Assembly (NCBI GenBank): GCA_934434905.1
Contig: CAKSAI010000242.1
Coordinates: forward strand, 1-5,182
DNA from: an uncultured Lachnospiraceae bacterium
Lineage (GTDB): Bacteria; Bacillota; Clostridia; Lachnospirales; Lachnospiraceae
Reading direction: 5' to 3'
Length of the DNA stretch: 5,182 bases
In this document: positions 1 through 5,182 of the stretch, piece by piece
Layout: each line of letters starts with the position of its first letter
Position numbering within the stretch: position 1 is the stretch's first letter
Program-made: the position numbers and the translations under genes
Notes under the pieces: model-generated
Databases searched by the model: none
The model's input: the letters and a program-made list of their open reading frames with translations, nothing else
What the model was told of the DNA's origin: nothing

Positions 1-459
1 CTTTCCGGTTCCTGCTCCTGCAATCACAAGATGGTTGTGTATATCCTTTACAATACAAGTCATTTGTTGCCTATCTAATTTTCGCCCCTCAACATTTCCA
101 ATCAAAGCATACGCACTTTGTATTTTTGCGTCTGCGACACGGCCATTATGATCTGCTATCTGCTGTTTCAAGGTACTCGCATTTCGCTGTAATTCCGCTT
201 TCTTACTCAGTAGCTTTTTGTAGTTAGCGGCTTTCTTTACTTCCCGGATATTTGTATCACTGATACTTTGAATCAATATCAAATTGCGATCATGCCATTC
301 AAATTCCTTGCTTGGTTCCACAAACGATTGATGATTCTGAAATAAAGCGCTGATTTCTTGGATAGCAACGTTAATTTGCTGAATCAAATTATCACACACT
401 TTGTTTTGCAATTTGATTTTTTCTTCATGTCCCTCTATTAATGTTTTTATAAATCCCAT
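1..459 (-). CDS. UvrD/Rep-like superfamily 1 DNA helicase, N-terminal 153 residues only (cut by window edge)
   Basis: Reading the minus strand from ATG at 459-457 gives an uninterrupted 153-codon frame that runs off the window edge. Residues 128-153 carry the SF1A helicase entry signature: LDRQQ with the Q-motif glutamine at about 132, then LVIAGAGTGK, a Walker A loop ending at Lys153 on the last codon visible. Known family role: ATP-driven 3'-5' translocation and unwinding of DNA in repair, replication restart or defence. The first 127 residues form a Lys/Gln/Glu-rich, probably helical N-terminal extension (richest at about 72-104) with no domain I recognise. A long extension before Walker A recalls the helicase IV (HelD) and UvrD-like groups rather than UvrD itself, where Walker A lies near the N-terminus. 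A purine-rich AAAGGGG lies about 14 bases before the ATG, a loose spacing, so the exact start is moderately sure. The DNA is strikingly AT-rich compared with hcp and secA. Motifs II-VI lie outside the window, so the subfamily and integrity of the gene are unknown. Confidence 0.85.
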   Translation of the reverse strand, partial: MGFIKTLIEGHEEKIKLQNKVCDNLIQQINVAIQEISALFQNHQSFVEPSKEFEWHDRNLILIQSISDTNIREVKKAANYKKLLSKKAELQRNASTLKQQIADHNGRVADAKIQSAYALIGNVEGRKLDRQQMTCIVKDIHNHLVIAGAGTGK

Positions 460-479
460 AAAATCACTTGTTTCCCCTT

Positions 480-587
480 TCAACCTTTTAACTCATTGTA
501 GCATAAATCATTATTTTTATATAGATGTAATCCAGCATCACCCCCTCCCATACAATCCCTCATGCCTGGGGCCTCTCCAGTTTCCAT
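480..587 (-). CDS. Possible 35-codon small ORF upstream of the helicase (doubtful)
   Basis: On the minus strand an ATG at 587-585 is preceded by AGGAG only four bases away and by an in-frame TAA directly before the ATG. The frame runs 35 codons to TGA at 482-480, ending about 20 bases before the helicase start, a spacing that would fit an operon. The predicted peptide begins METGEAPGMRDCMGGGD and ends CYNELKG. It is Gly-rich with two Cys, has no signal peptide or membrane segment, and matches no family I can name. Against it: the spacing of the ribosome binding site is short, I see no clear promoter ahead of it, and the likely helicase promoter lies inside it. The locally G-rich DNA at 535-590 differs from its AT-rich surroundings, so it could also be a fragment of a dispersed or decayed element. 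Confidence 0.2.
   Translation of the reverse strand: METGEAPGMRDCMGGGDAGLHLYKNNDLCYNELKG
495..503 (-). promoter_or_regulatory. Probable extended -10 promoter for the helicase gene
   Basis: On the minus strand the sequence reads TGC-TACAAT, an extended -10 element with 5 of 6 matches to TATAAT. It lies 36 bases before the helicase ATG, leaving a leader of about 28 bases that includes the AAAGGGG ribosome-binding stretch. The -35 position holds only a poor match (TATATA at 17-base spacing), which an extended -10 can tolerate. Judged by eye, with no transcript data. Confidence 0.45.
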
Positions 588-597
588 TTATCTCCTA

Positions 598-626
598 TTG
601 CTTATATGTTACAAAACTGTTACAAT
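598..626 (+). promoter_or_regulatory. Sigma-70-type promoter for the short transcript at about 633-779
   Basis: TTGCTT at 598-603 and TACAAT at 621-626 are separated by exactly 17 bases, and TGT directly before the -10 makes an extended -10 element. The predicted start is near 633. That gives a leader of about 42 bases before the small ORF at 675. A tandem copy of TGTTACAA (607-614 and 618-625) overlaps the spacer and the -10. This is the best-formed promoter in the region and it points at the 23-codon ORF, not directly at hcp. Confidence 0.55.
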
Positions 627-631
627 CTTTT

Positions 632-648
632 TGTGCTTAGCTAACACA
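632..648. promoter_or_regulatory. Imperfect palindrome at the predicted transcription start (candidate operator)
   Basis: TGTG-c-TTAGCTAA-CACA is symmetric around 640/641 apart from one extra base at 636. It lies directly over the predicted start of the short transcript, the usual place for a repressor operator. I cannot assign it to a known regulator. It is short enough to arise by chance. Confidence 0.25.
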
Positions 649-674
649 TACAAAAAAATAAGGAGGACGAAACT

Positions 675-746
675 ATGTGTAATATCATCAATAGCTGTTC
701 CGAGTTATTTAATACTCTTTGCAAATACTTTAACCTCGGTTGCTAA
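675..746 (+). CDS. Putative 23-residue Cys-rich small protein or leader peptide
   Basis: AGGAGG at 661-666 lies eight bases before the ATG at 675, close to an ideal translation start, and the frame stops at TAA 744-746. The peptide begins MCNIINSCSELF and ends CKYFNLGC. It has four Cys (2, 8, 16 and 23, the last at the C-terminus), an alternating polar/hydrophobic pattern and almost no charge. It has no signal peptide and no long hydrophobic segment. It has its own promoter at 598-626, and an intrinsic terminator begins five bases after the stop, so it would be the only product of a transcript of about 145 bases. The message can also fold on itself: CCGAG (700-704) pairs with CTCGG (735-739), with outer TAGC/GCTA (692-695/742-745). 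Possible readings are a genuine small protein, a leader peptide controlling read-through into hcp, or a structured small RNA with a fortuitous ORF. I recognise no family. The strong initiation signals are the main argument for translation. Confidence 0.45.
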   Translation: MCNIINSCSELFNTLCKYFNLGC

Positions 747-751
747 TTATC

Positions 752-779
752 TGCCCCGGCTTAGGCTGGGGTGCTTTTT
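752..779 (+). terminator. Intrinsic terminator after the 23-codon ORF
   Basis: CCCCGGC (754-760) pairs with GCTGGGG (765-771) through six Watson-Crick pairs and one G-U pair, closing a UUAG tetraloop. Two further wobble pairs can extend the base. TTTTT follows at 775-779 after a short GC spacer. The form is that of a Rho-independent terminator for rightward transcription. It separates the short upstream transcript from hcp, unless it is read through or regulated. Confidence 0.75.
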
Positions 780-806
780 GCATTCTTATATTATCCGTCC
801 TATTAT
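778..806 (+). promoter_or_regulatory. Candidate constitutive-type promoter upstream of hcp
   Basis: TTGCAT (778-783) and TATTAT (801-806, 5 of 6 matches to TATAAT) are separated by 17 bases. The predicted start near 813 would give hcp a leader of about 115 bases. The -35 overlaps the U-tract of the preceding terminator. The surrounding sequence is very AT-rich, so a chance match is possible. Confidence 0.35.
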
Positions 807-843
807 CTTTTCCAAAATTCCCCACCACATTTTTTTCATTTCC

Positions 844-885
844 GTTGTTCAGACAACATACTCTTAATTGTTATTCTACTATACT
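844..885 (+). promoter_or_regulatory. Candidate CRP/FNR-family activator site plus -10 for hcp
   Basis: A perfect inverted repeat GTTGT-TCAG-ACAAC occupies 844-857. This is the 5-4-5 geometry of CRP/FNR-superfamily operators. A -10-like TATACT lies at 880-885 with no acceptable -35 ahead of it. With +1 placed seven bases after the -10 (about 892), the palindrome is centred at -41.5, the class II activator position where the regulator substitutes for the -35. Known context: hcp genes are commonly controlled by redox or nitric-oxide sensing regulators, including FNR and HcpR of the CRP/FNR family. The regulator here is not identified, and five-base arms can occur by chance. Confidence 0.4.
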
Positions 886-928
886 AAGTCCTGCAAGTCA
901 AAAAAACAAGAAAAGGAGACTTCACTTT

Positions 929-2497
929 ATGGATAAAAAAATGTTTTGTTTTCAATGCGAACAGACCGCCGGCTGCACCGGCTGTACCGGAAATGCAGGT
1001 GTCTGCGGGAAATCCGCCGATACTGCGAAGCTGCAGGATCGCCTCACCGGCGCCCTGATCGGTCTGGCCCGCGCCTGCGCAGAGCAGGAAGCTGCAAACC
1101 GGACGGCTCTCACACCCCTGGTACTGGAGGGGCTGTTCACAACCATTACGAATGTGAATTTCAATGATGAAACCATTGAGATTTTGATAGAAAAGGTTCG
1201 TACGGAGAAGAAGAAGCTTGCTCCGCTGACCCCGGATTATGACATGGCTGACCTCTGGAACGCAGAAGAAGACATCCGCTCCCTGAAATCACTGATTCTT
1301 TTCGGTATTCGCGGCATGGCCGCTTACGCCTACCACGCGAGGGTGCTGGGTTATTCCGACGAGACGGTGGATCGCTTCTTCTTCACGGCACTGGATACCC
1401 TGCGAAAGGATCTCCCCATGGAGGAACTGCTTCCGGTTGTCTTGCAGGTAGGGGAAGTAAATCTGGCCTGCATGGCACTTCTTGACCGGGCCAACACGGA
1501 GACCTTCGGCACCCCGGCTCCTGTCACGGTTCCCCTCACGGTAGAGAAAGGGCCCTTCATCGTGATCTCCGGCCACGACCTGTACGATCTGAAGCTGCTG
1601 CTGGAACAGACCGAGGGCAAGGGAATCAACATCTACACCCACGGGGAGATGCTGCCGGCCCACGCCTATCCGTTGCTGAAAAAATACCCGCATCTGAAGG
1701 GCAACTACGGCACGGCATGGCAGAACCAGCAGAAGGAATTTGCCAACCTCCCGGCTCCGGTTCTCTTCACCACCAACTGCCTGATGCCGGTAAAGCAAAG
1801 CTATGCGGACCGCGTATTTACCACCGAGGTGGTGTCCTATCCCGGCATGGTGCACATCGGGGACTCCAAGGACTTTACCCCGGTCATTGAGAAGGCTCTG
1901 GAGCTGGGCGGCTTCCGTGAGGATACCGTGTTCACCGGCATTAACGGCGGCTCCCAGGTGACCACCGGATTCGGCCACGGCACGGTGCTCTCCCTGGCGG
2001 ATCAGGTCATCGACGCCGTGAAGGCCAGACAGATCAGCCACTTCTTCCTGGTGGGCGGCTGCGACGGTGCCCGCACCGGCCGGAATTACTTCACGAATTT
2101 TGTGAAACAGACACCGAAGGACAGCATTATTCTGACCCTGGCCTGCGGAAAATACCGCTTCAACGACCTGGATCTGGGATCCATCGGTGCATTTCCCAGG
2201 ATCATGGACATGGGGCAATGCAATGATGCCTACAGCGCCATCCAGGTAGCATTGGCACTGGCCAAAGCCTTCGACTGCGGCGTAAACGACCTGCCGCTGA
2301 CCCTGGTGCTCTCCTGGTATGAGCAGAAGGCCGTCTGCATCTTGCTGTCACTGCTGCACTTAGGCATCCAGAACATTTACTTAGGCCCGACACTGCCCGC
2401 ATTTATCTCCAAAAACGTGCTGGACTACCTGGTGGAGAACTTCCACATCTCGCCCATCAGCACACCTGAGGAGGATCTGAAAAAAATCCTGGGCTAA
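929..2497 (+). CDS. hcp: Hybrid cluster protein (Hcp; annotated as hydroxylamine reductase)
   Basis: This 522-residue cytoplasmic iron-sulfur enzyme holds an N-terminal cubane-type cluster and the unusual Fe-S-O hybrid cluster. The family reduces hydroxylamine to ammonia in vitro; more recent work ties it to nitric oxide reduction and protein S-nitrosylation. Cys7, Cys10, Cys19 and Cys26 supply the N-terminal cluster. The hybrid-cluster ligands are all visible: His216 (SGHDLYDLK), Glu240 (THGEMLP), Cys284 (TTNCLMP), Cys378 (GGCDGARTGRNY, the persulfide position), Cys406 (LACGKYRFN), Cys431 (GQCNDAYSA) and Glu465 (SWYEQKA). Their spacing follows the Desulfovibrio enzyme with a constant offset of 28-29. 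The start at 929 is chosen because AAGGAG lies about ten bases upstream and the protein then begins at the family N-terminus. The open frame extends back to 740, but that stretch is AT-rich non-coding sequence. No hcr reductase gene is adjacent, as is usual for the class found in strict anaerobes. The gene is followed by convergent secA. Confidence 0.95.
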   Translation: MDKKMFCFQCEQTAGCTGCTGNAGVCGKSADTAKLQDRLTGALIGLARACAEQEAANRTALTPLVLEGLFTTITNVNFNDETIEILIEKVRTEKKKLAPLTPDYDMADLWNAEEDIRSLKSLILFGIRGMAAYAYHARVLGYSDETVDRFFFTALDTLRKDLPMEELLPVVLQVGEVNLACMALLDRANTETFGTPAPVTVPLTVEKGPFIVISGHDLYDLKLLLEQTEGKGINIYTHGEMLPAHAYPLLKKYPHLKGNYGTAWQNQQKEFANLPAPVLFTTNCLMPVKQSYADRVFTTEVVSYPGMVHIGDSKDFTPVIEKALELGGFREDTVFTGINGGSQVTTGFGHGTVLSLADQVIDAVKARQISHFFLVGGCDGARTGRNYFTNFVKQTPKDSIILTLACGKYRFNDLDLGSIGAFPRIMDMGQCNDAYSAIQVALALAKAFDCGVNDLPLTLVLSWYEQKAVCILLSLLHLGIQNIYLGPTLPAFISKNVLDYLVENFHISPISTPEEDLKKILG

Positions 2498-2546
2498 TCG
2501 GATCAGCCATACATGGCAAATCCCAGGCTAACGAGATTAAGACATA

Positions 2547-2601
2547 CAAAAACAGGCGGAGCCCCGCATCCGATATATGGATTCGAAGGCATCCGCCTGT
2601 T
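2547..2601 (-). terminator. Intrinsic terminator of secA, possibly bidirectional for hcp
   Basis: A perfect ten-base inverted repeat, AACAGGCGGA (2551-2560) and TCCGCCTGTT (2592-2601), encloses two inner paired segments: GCC/GGC (2561-2563/2588-2590) and ATCC/GGAT (2568-2571/2579-2582). Read on the minus strand, the stem starts about ten bases after the secA stop and runs into TTTTTG, a good U-tract. On the plus strand the bases after the stem are TTAAATTACAATT, a weaker tract. The same hairpin may still stop hcp transcripts, about 55 bases past the hcp stop codon. Confidence 0.8.
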
Positions 2602-2610
2602 AAATTACAA

Positions 2611-5178
2611 TTACTGCAGCCTTCCACAGCACTGCTTATATTTCTTGCCGCTTCCGCAGGGACAGGGATCATTGGGATAGATCTTCGCATTCTCCCGCTT
2701 CACCGGTCCCTTCTTGGCAGAGTCGTCCCGGTTGGTTCCGGTCACCTTGGCCACCTGCTCACGCTCTACCTTCTGCTCGATCTTCACATGGAACAGCAGC
2801 CGTACCGTATCCTCCTGGATGCTGGCGGTCATGCTGTCAAACATGTCAAAACCGCTCATCTTGTATTCTACCAACGGATCACGCTGGCCATAGGCCTGCA
2901 GGCCGATTCCCTGACGCAGTTGATCCATATCGTCGATATGATCCATCCATTTCCGGTCGATCACCTTAAGCAGGATCACGCGCTCCAGCTCACGGACAGC
3001 CTCCGGCTCCGGGAACTCCGCTTCCTTCGCCTCGTAGAGCTTCACTGCCTGCTCCTTTAAGCGATGCTTCAGCTCATTTGCCTTGATTCCCTCCACATCC
3101 TCCGGTGTGACAGGCTTCAACGGGATGATGGGCAGCAGGAGCTGGTTTAATTCGTTCAGATCCCATTCCGAGCTGGGTTGATCCGCAGAAATACAGGTAT
3201 CCACGGTATTCTCCACCCGGTCAGTGATCATCTTGTAGATGGCATCCCGCATGCTCTCGCCGTCCAGAACACGACGACGTTCCTTATATATGATCTCTCT
3301 CTGGTCATTCATTACCTGGTCATATTCCAGCAGGTTCTTACGAATTCCAAAGTTGTTGCTCTCAATCTTCTTCTGCGCCTTCTCGATGGCGTTAGTCAGC
3401 ATCTTATGCTGAATCTGCTCACCCTCCGGCACACCCAGAGCGTTGAACATGCTCATAAGCCGTTCCGAACCGAACAGTCGCATAAGATCGTCCTCCAGCG
3501 AAATAAAGAACTGGGACTCACCCGGATCTCCCTGACGTCCGCTTCGGCCTCGCAACTGATTGTCGATACGTCTGGCCTCATGACGCTCCGTACCGATGAT
3601 CTTAAGGCCTCCGGCCGCTCTGGCATCATCATCCAGCTTAATATCCGTACCACGTCCGGCCATGTTGGTAGCGATGGTCACAGCGCCGTGCATACCGGCC
3701 TCAGCCACGATCTCCGCCTCCAGCTCATGGAACTTGGCATTTAAGACCTTGTGCTGAACGCCCCGGCGCTTCAGCATGGCACTGACCTCCTCGGAAGCCT
3801 CGATGGTGATCGTACCCACCAGTACAGGCTGTCCCTTCTCATGCGCCTTAACGATCTCATCAATGACCGCGTGCAGCTTCTCCTTCTTGGTCTTATATAC
3901 TGCGTCATGCAGATCCTTACGGATTACCGGCTTATTGGTCGGGATCTCAATAACGTCCATGCCGTAGATATCGCGGAACTCCTTCTCCTCCGTCAGAGCC
4001 GTACCGGTCATACCGGACTTCTTCGCATATTTATTGAAAAAGTTCTGGAAGGTGATATTCGCCAGTGTCTTGCTCTCCCGCTTCACTTTCACGTGTTCCT
4101 TGGCCTCGATAGCCTGATGCAGACCATCGGAGTATCTTCTTCCCGGCATGATACGTCCTGTGAACTCGTCCACGATCAGCACCTGATCGTCCTTCACCAC
4201 GTAATCCTTATCCCGGAACATCAGGTTATGCGCCCGCAGCGCCAGAATGACATTGTGCTGGATCTCCAGATTGTCAGCATCCGCCAGGTTGTCGATCTTG
4301 AAGAACTGCTCCACCTTCTTGACACCCTCAGCGGTAAGGTTCACTACCTTGTCCTTCTCATTTACGATAAAGTCTCCGCTCTCCTCGATCTCCACGCCCA
4401 TGATGGCATCCATCTTGGAGAATTCCTGACTGGCTTCGCCGCGCACCAGCTGCGTCGCCAGGATATCGCAGGCCTCATAGAGCTTGGTGGATTTGCCGCT
4501 CTGGCCGGAGATGATCAGCGGCGTCCTGGCCTCATCGATCAATACCGAGTCCACCTCGTCGATAATGGCATAATGCAGGTCACGCTGTACCAGTTGTTCC
4601 TTATAAATAACCATGTTGTCACGCAGGTAGTCAAATCCCAGCTCGTTATTGGTCACATATGTGATGTCGCAGGCATATGCTGCCCGGCGCTCATCATTAT
4701 CCATGGAGTTTAAGACGACACCCACCGTCAGTCCGAGAAACTCATGTACCTTTCCCATCCACTCGGCATCACGCTTCGCCAGATAATCATTGACCGTCAC
4801 CACGTGGACGCCCTTGCCCTCCAGGGCATTTAAATAAGACGGCAGGGTAGCCACCAGGGTCTTTCCTTCACCGGTCTTCATCTCGGCGATACGCCCCTGA
4901 TGGAGCACCACGCCTCCCACAAGCTGTACCCGGTAAGGTTCCATGCCGATGGATCTCTTTGCGGCTTCACGGACAGTTGCATATGCCTCCGGCAGTAACT
5001 GATCCAGTGTCTCGCCATCCGCCAGTCTCTTCTTATATTCCTTCGTCTTGTCCCGCAACTGTTCATCAGTCAATGCCTGCATCGTGGGGCGCAGCGCCTC
5101 GATCTTGTCCACGATGGGGTTCACCAGCCGAAGCTCACGCTCGCTGTGGGTACCAAATATCTTCGATATAACTCCCAT
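2611..5178 (-). CDS. secA: Preprotein translocase ATPase subunit SecA
   Basis: This complete 855-residue protein is the ATP-driven motor that pushes unfolded preproteins through the SecYEG channel at the inner face of the membrane. Visible landmarks in order: the N-terminus MGVISKIFGTHSERELR; Walker A MKTGEGKT at 100-107; Walker B DEVD at 207-210 followed by SVLIDEARTPLIISG; the preprotein cross-linking domain at roughly 223-371; SGMTGTA near 388-394; the second motor domain with NMAGRGTDIKL at 505-515 and QLRGRSGRQGDPGESQFF from 541; the helical scaffold, wing and two-helix finger from about 576 to 800 (DRKWMDHIDDMDQLRQGI at 741-758); a charged linker; and a C-terminal zinc site with Cys839, Cys841, Cys850 and Cys851 (CPCGSGKKYKQCC), which in the family contacts SecB or ribosomes and lipids. 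The length is normal, between the Bacillus (about 841) and E. coli (901) proteins. Only four bases lie upstream of the ATG, so its ribosome binding site and promoter are outside the window. A terminator follows at once, so secA is the last gene of its transcript; prfB, often found after it, is absent here. Confidence 0.98.
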   Translation of the reverse strand: MGVISKIFGTHSERELRLVNPIVDKIEALRPTMQALTDEQLRDKTKEYKKRLADGETLDQLLPEAYATVREAAKRSIGMEPYRVQLVGGVVLHQGRIAEMKTGEGKTLVATLPSYLNALEGKGVHVVTVNDYLAKRDAEWMGKVHEFLGLTVGVVLNSMDNDERRAAYACDITYVTNNELGFDYLRDNMVIYKEQLVQRDLHYAIIDEVDSVLIDEARTPLIISGQSGKSTKLYEACDILATQLVRGEASQEFSKMDAIMGVEIEESGDFIVNEKDKVVNLTAEGVKKVEQFFKIDNLADADNLEIQHNVILALRAHNLMFRDKDYVVKDDQVLIVDEFTGRIMPGRRYSDGLHQAIEAKEHVKVKRESKTLANITFQNFFNKYAKKSGMTGTALTEEKEFRDIYGMDVIEIPTNKPVIRKDLHDAVYKTKKEKLHAVIDEIVKAHEKGQPVLVGTITIEASEEVSAMLKRRGVQHKVLNAKFHELEAEIVAEAGMHGAVTIATNMAGRGTDIKLDDDARAAGGLKIIGTERHEARRIDNQLRGRSGRQGDPGESQFFISLEDDLMRLFGSERLMSMFNALGVPEGEQIQHKMLTNAIEKAQKKIESNNFGIRKNLLEYDQVMNDQREIIYKERRRVLDGESMRDAIYKMITDRVENTVDTCISADQPSSEWDLNELNQLLLPIIPLKPVTPEDVEGIKANELKHRLKEQAVKLYEAKEAEFPEPEAVRELERVILLKVIDRKWMDHIDDMDQLRQGIGLQAYGQRDPLVEYKMSGFDMFDSMTASIQEDTVRLLFHVKIEQKVEREQVAKVTGTNRDDSAKKGPVKRENAKIYPNDPCPCGSGKKYKQCCGRLQ

Positions 5179-5182
5179 AAAT

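Noticed and set aside
401..640. 79-codon plus-strand open frame overlapping the helicase start
   Set aside because: It is antisense to the helicase 5' end and its promoter, is T-rich, and has no initiation signal.
562..867. 101-codon open frame with a hydrophobic start in the intergenic region
   Set aside because: It has no ribosome binding site, spans a promoter, a stronger small ORF and a terminator in another frame, and its hydrophobic character is expected from T-rich DNA.
740..928. Upstream extension of the hcp frame to an ATG at 740, giving a 585-residue protein
   Set aside because: The extra 63 residues are encoded by AT-rich DNA containing the terminator and promoter-like elements. 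No ribosome binding site precedes 740, and the ATG at 929 has AAGGAG ahead and gives the standard Hcp N-terminus.
1289..2218. 309-codon open frame antisense to hcp
   Set aside because: It is a shadow of the GC-rich codon bias of hcp. The protein is low-complexity in His/Gln/Val/Gly with no family features, and hcp is unambiguous on the other strand.
2488..2531. CCTGGG/CCCAGG inverted repeat and repeated GGCTAA after the hcp stop, considered as a separate hcp terminator
   Set aside because: It has only six paired bases with a loop of nearly 30 bases and no T-run after it, so it is much weaker than the hairpin at 2551-2601.
3751..4713. 320-codon open frame antisense to secA
   Set aside because: It is a mirror of secA codons, rich in Leu/His/Gln, with no recognisable motif or ribosome binding site. 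SecA motifs are intact on the minus strand.
1..5182. CRISPR array, tRNA, rRNA, insertion sequence or attachment site
   Set aside because: I saw no regularly spaced repeats, no cloverleaf-like or rRNA sequence, and no transposase or terminal inverted repeats in the window.

Overview
The window looks like chromosomal DNA from a low-to-mid-GC anaerobic Firmicute, most likely a clostridial or Lachnospiraceae-type bacterium. This is an inference from the style of the Hcp and SecA proteins, the strong AGGAGG-type ribosome binding sites, and the AT-rich intergenic DNA beside GC-richer core genes. No taxonomic marker is present, so the family assignment is only a suggestion.

Layout. At the left edge (1-459, minus strand) is the first 153 codons of a UvrD/Rep-like superfamily 1 helicase, cut by the window edge at the Walker A lysine. 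It is AT-rich and reads leftward from a probable extended -10 promoter near 495-503. Then comes an AT-rich region (460-928) with no long gene but much apparent regulatory content. It holds a promoter (598-626), a possible 23-codon cysteine-rich mini-gene with an excellent ribosome binding site (675-746), an intrinsic terminator directly after it (752-779), and two candidate promoters for the next gene. One of those two has a 5-4-5 palindrome placed like a class II CRP/FNR activator site. From 929 to 2497 (plus strand) lies hcp, a full-length hybrid cluster protein with all seven hybrid-cluster ligands. It converges on secA (2611-5178, minus strand), the complete preprotein translocase ATPase. 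A nested hairpin with a U-tract for the secA transcript (2547-2601) separates the two.

Function. SecA is housekeeping: it drives export through SecYEG. Hcp is an anaerobic stress enzyme, historically called hydroxylamine reductase and now linked to nitric oxide reduction and protein S-nitrosylation. The helicase is an ATP-dependent DNA translocase of unknown specific role. The three genes do not form an operon or shared pathway: hcp and secA are convergent, and the helicase is divergent from hcp.

The main genes are well-known families. The part worth a second look is the 430-base region between the helicase and hcp, where a short terminated transcript with a tiny Cys-rich reading frame sits just upstream of a redox/nitrosative-stress gene.
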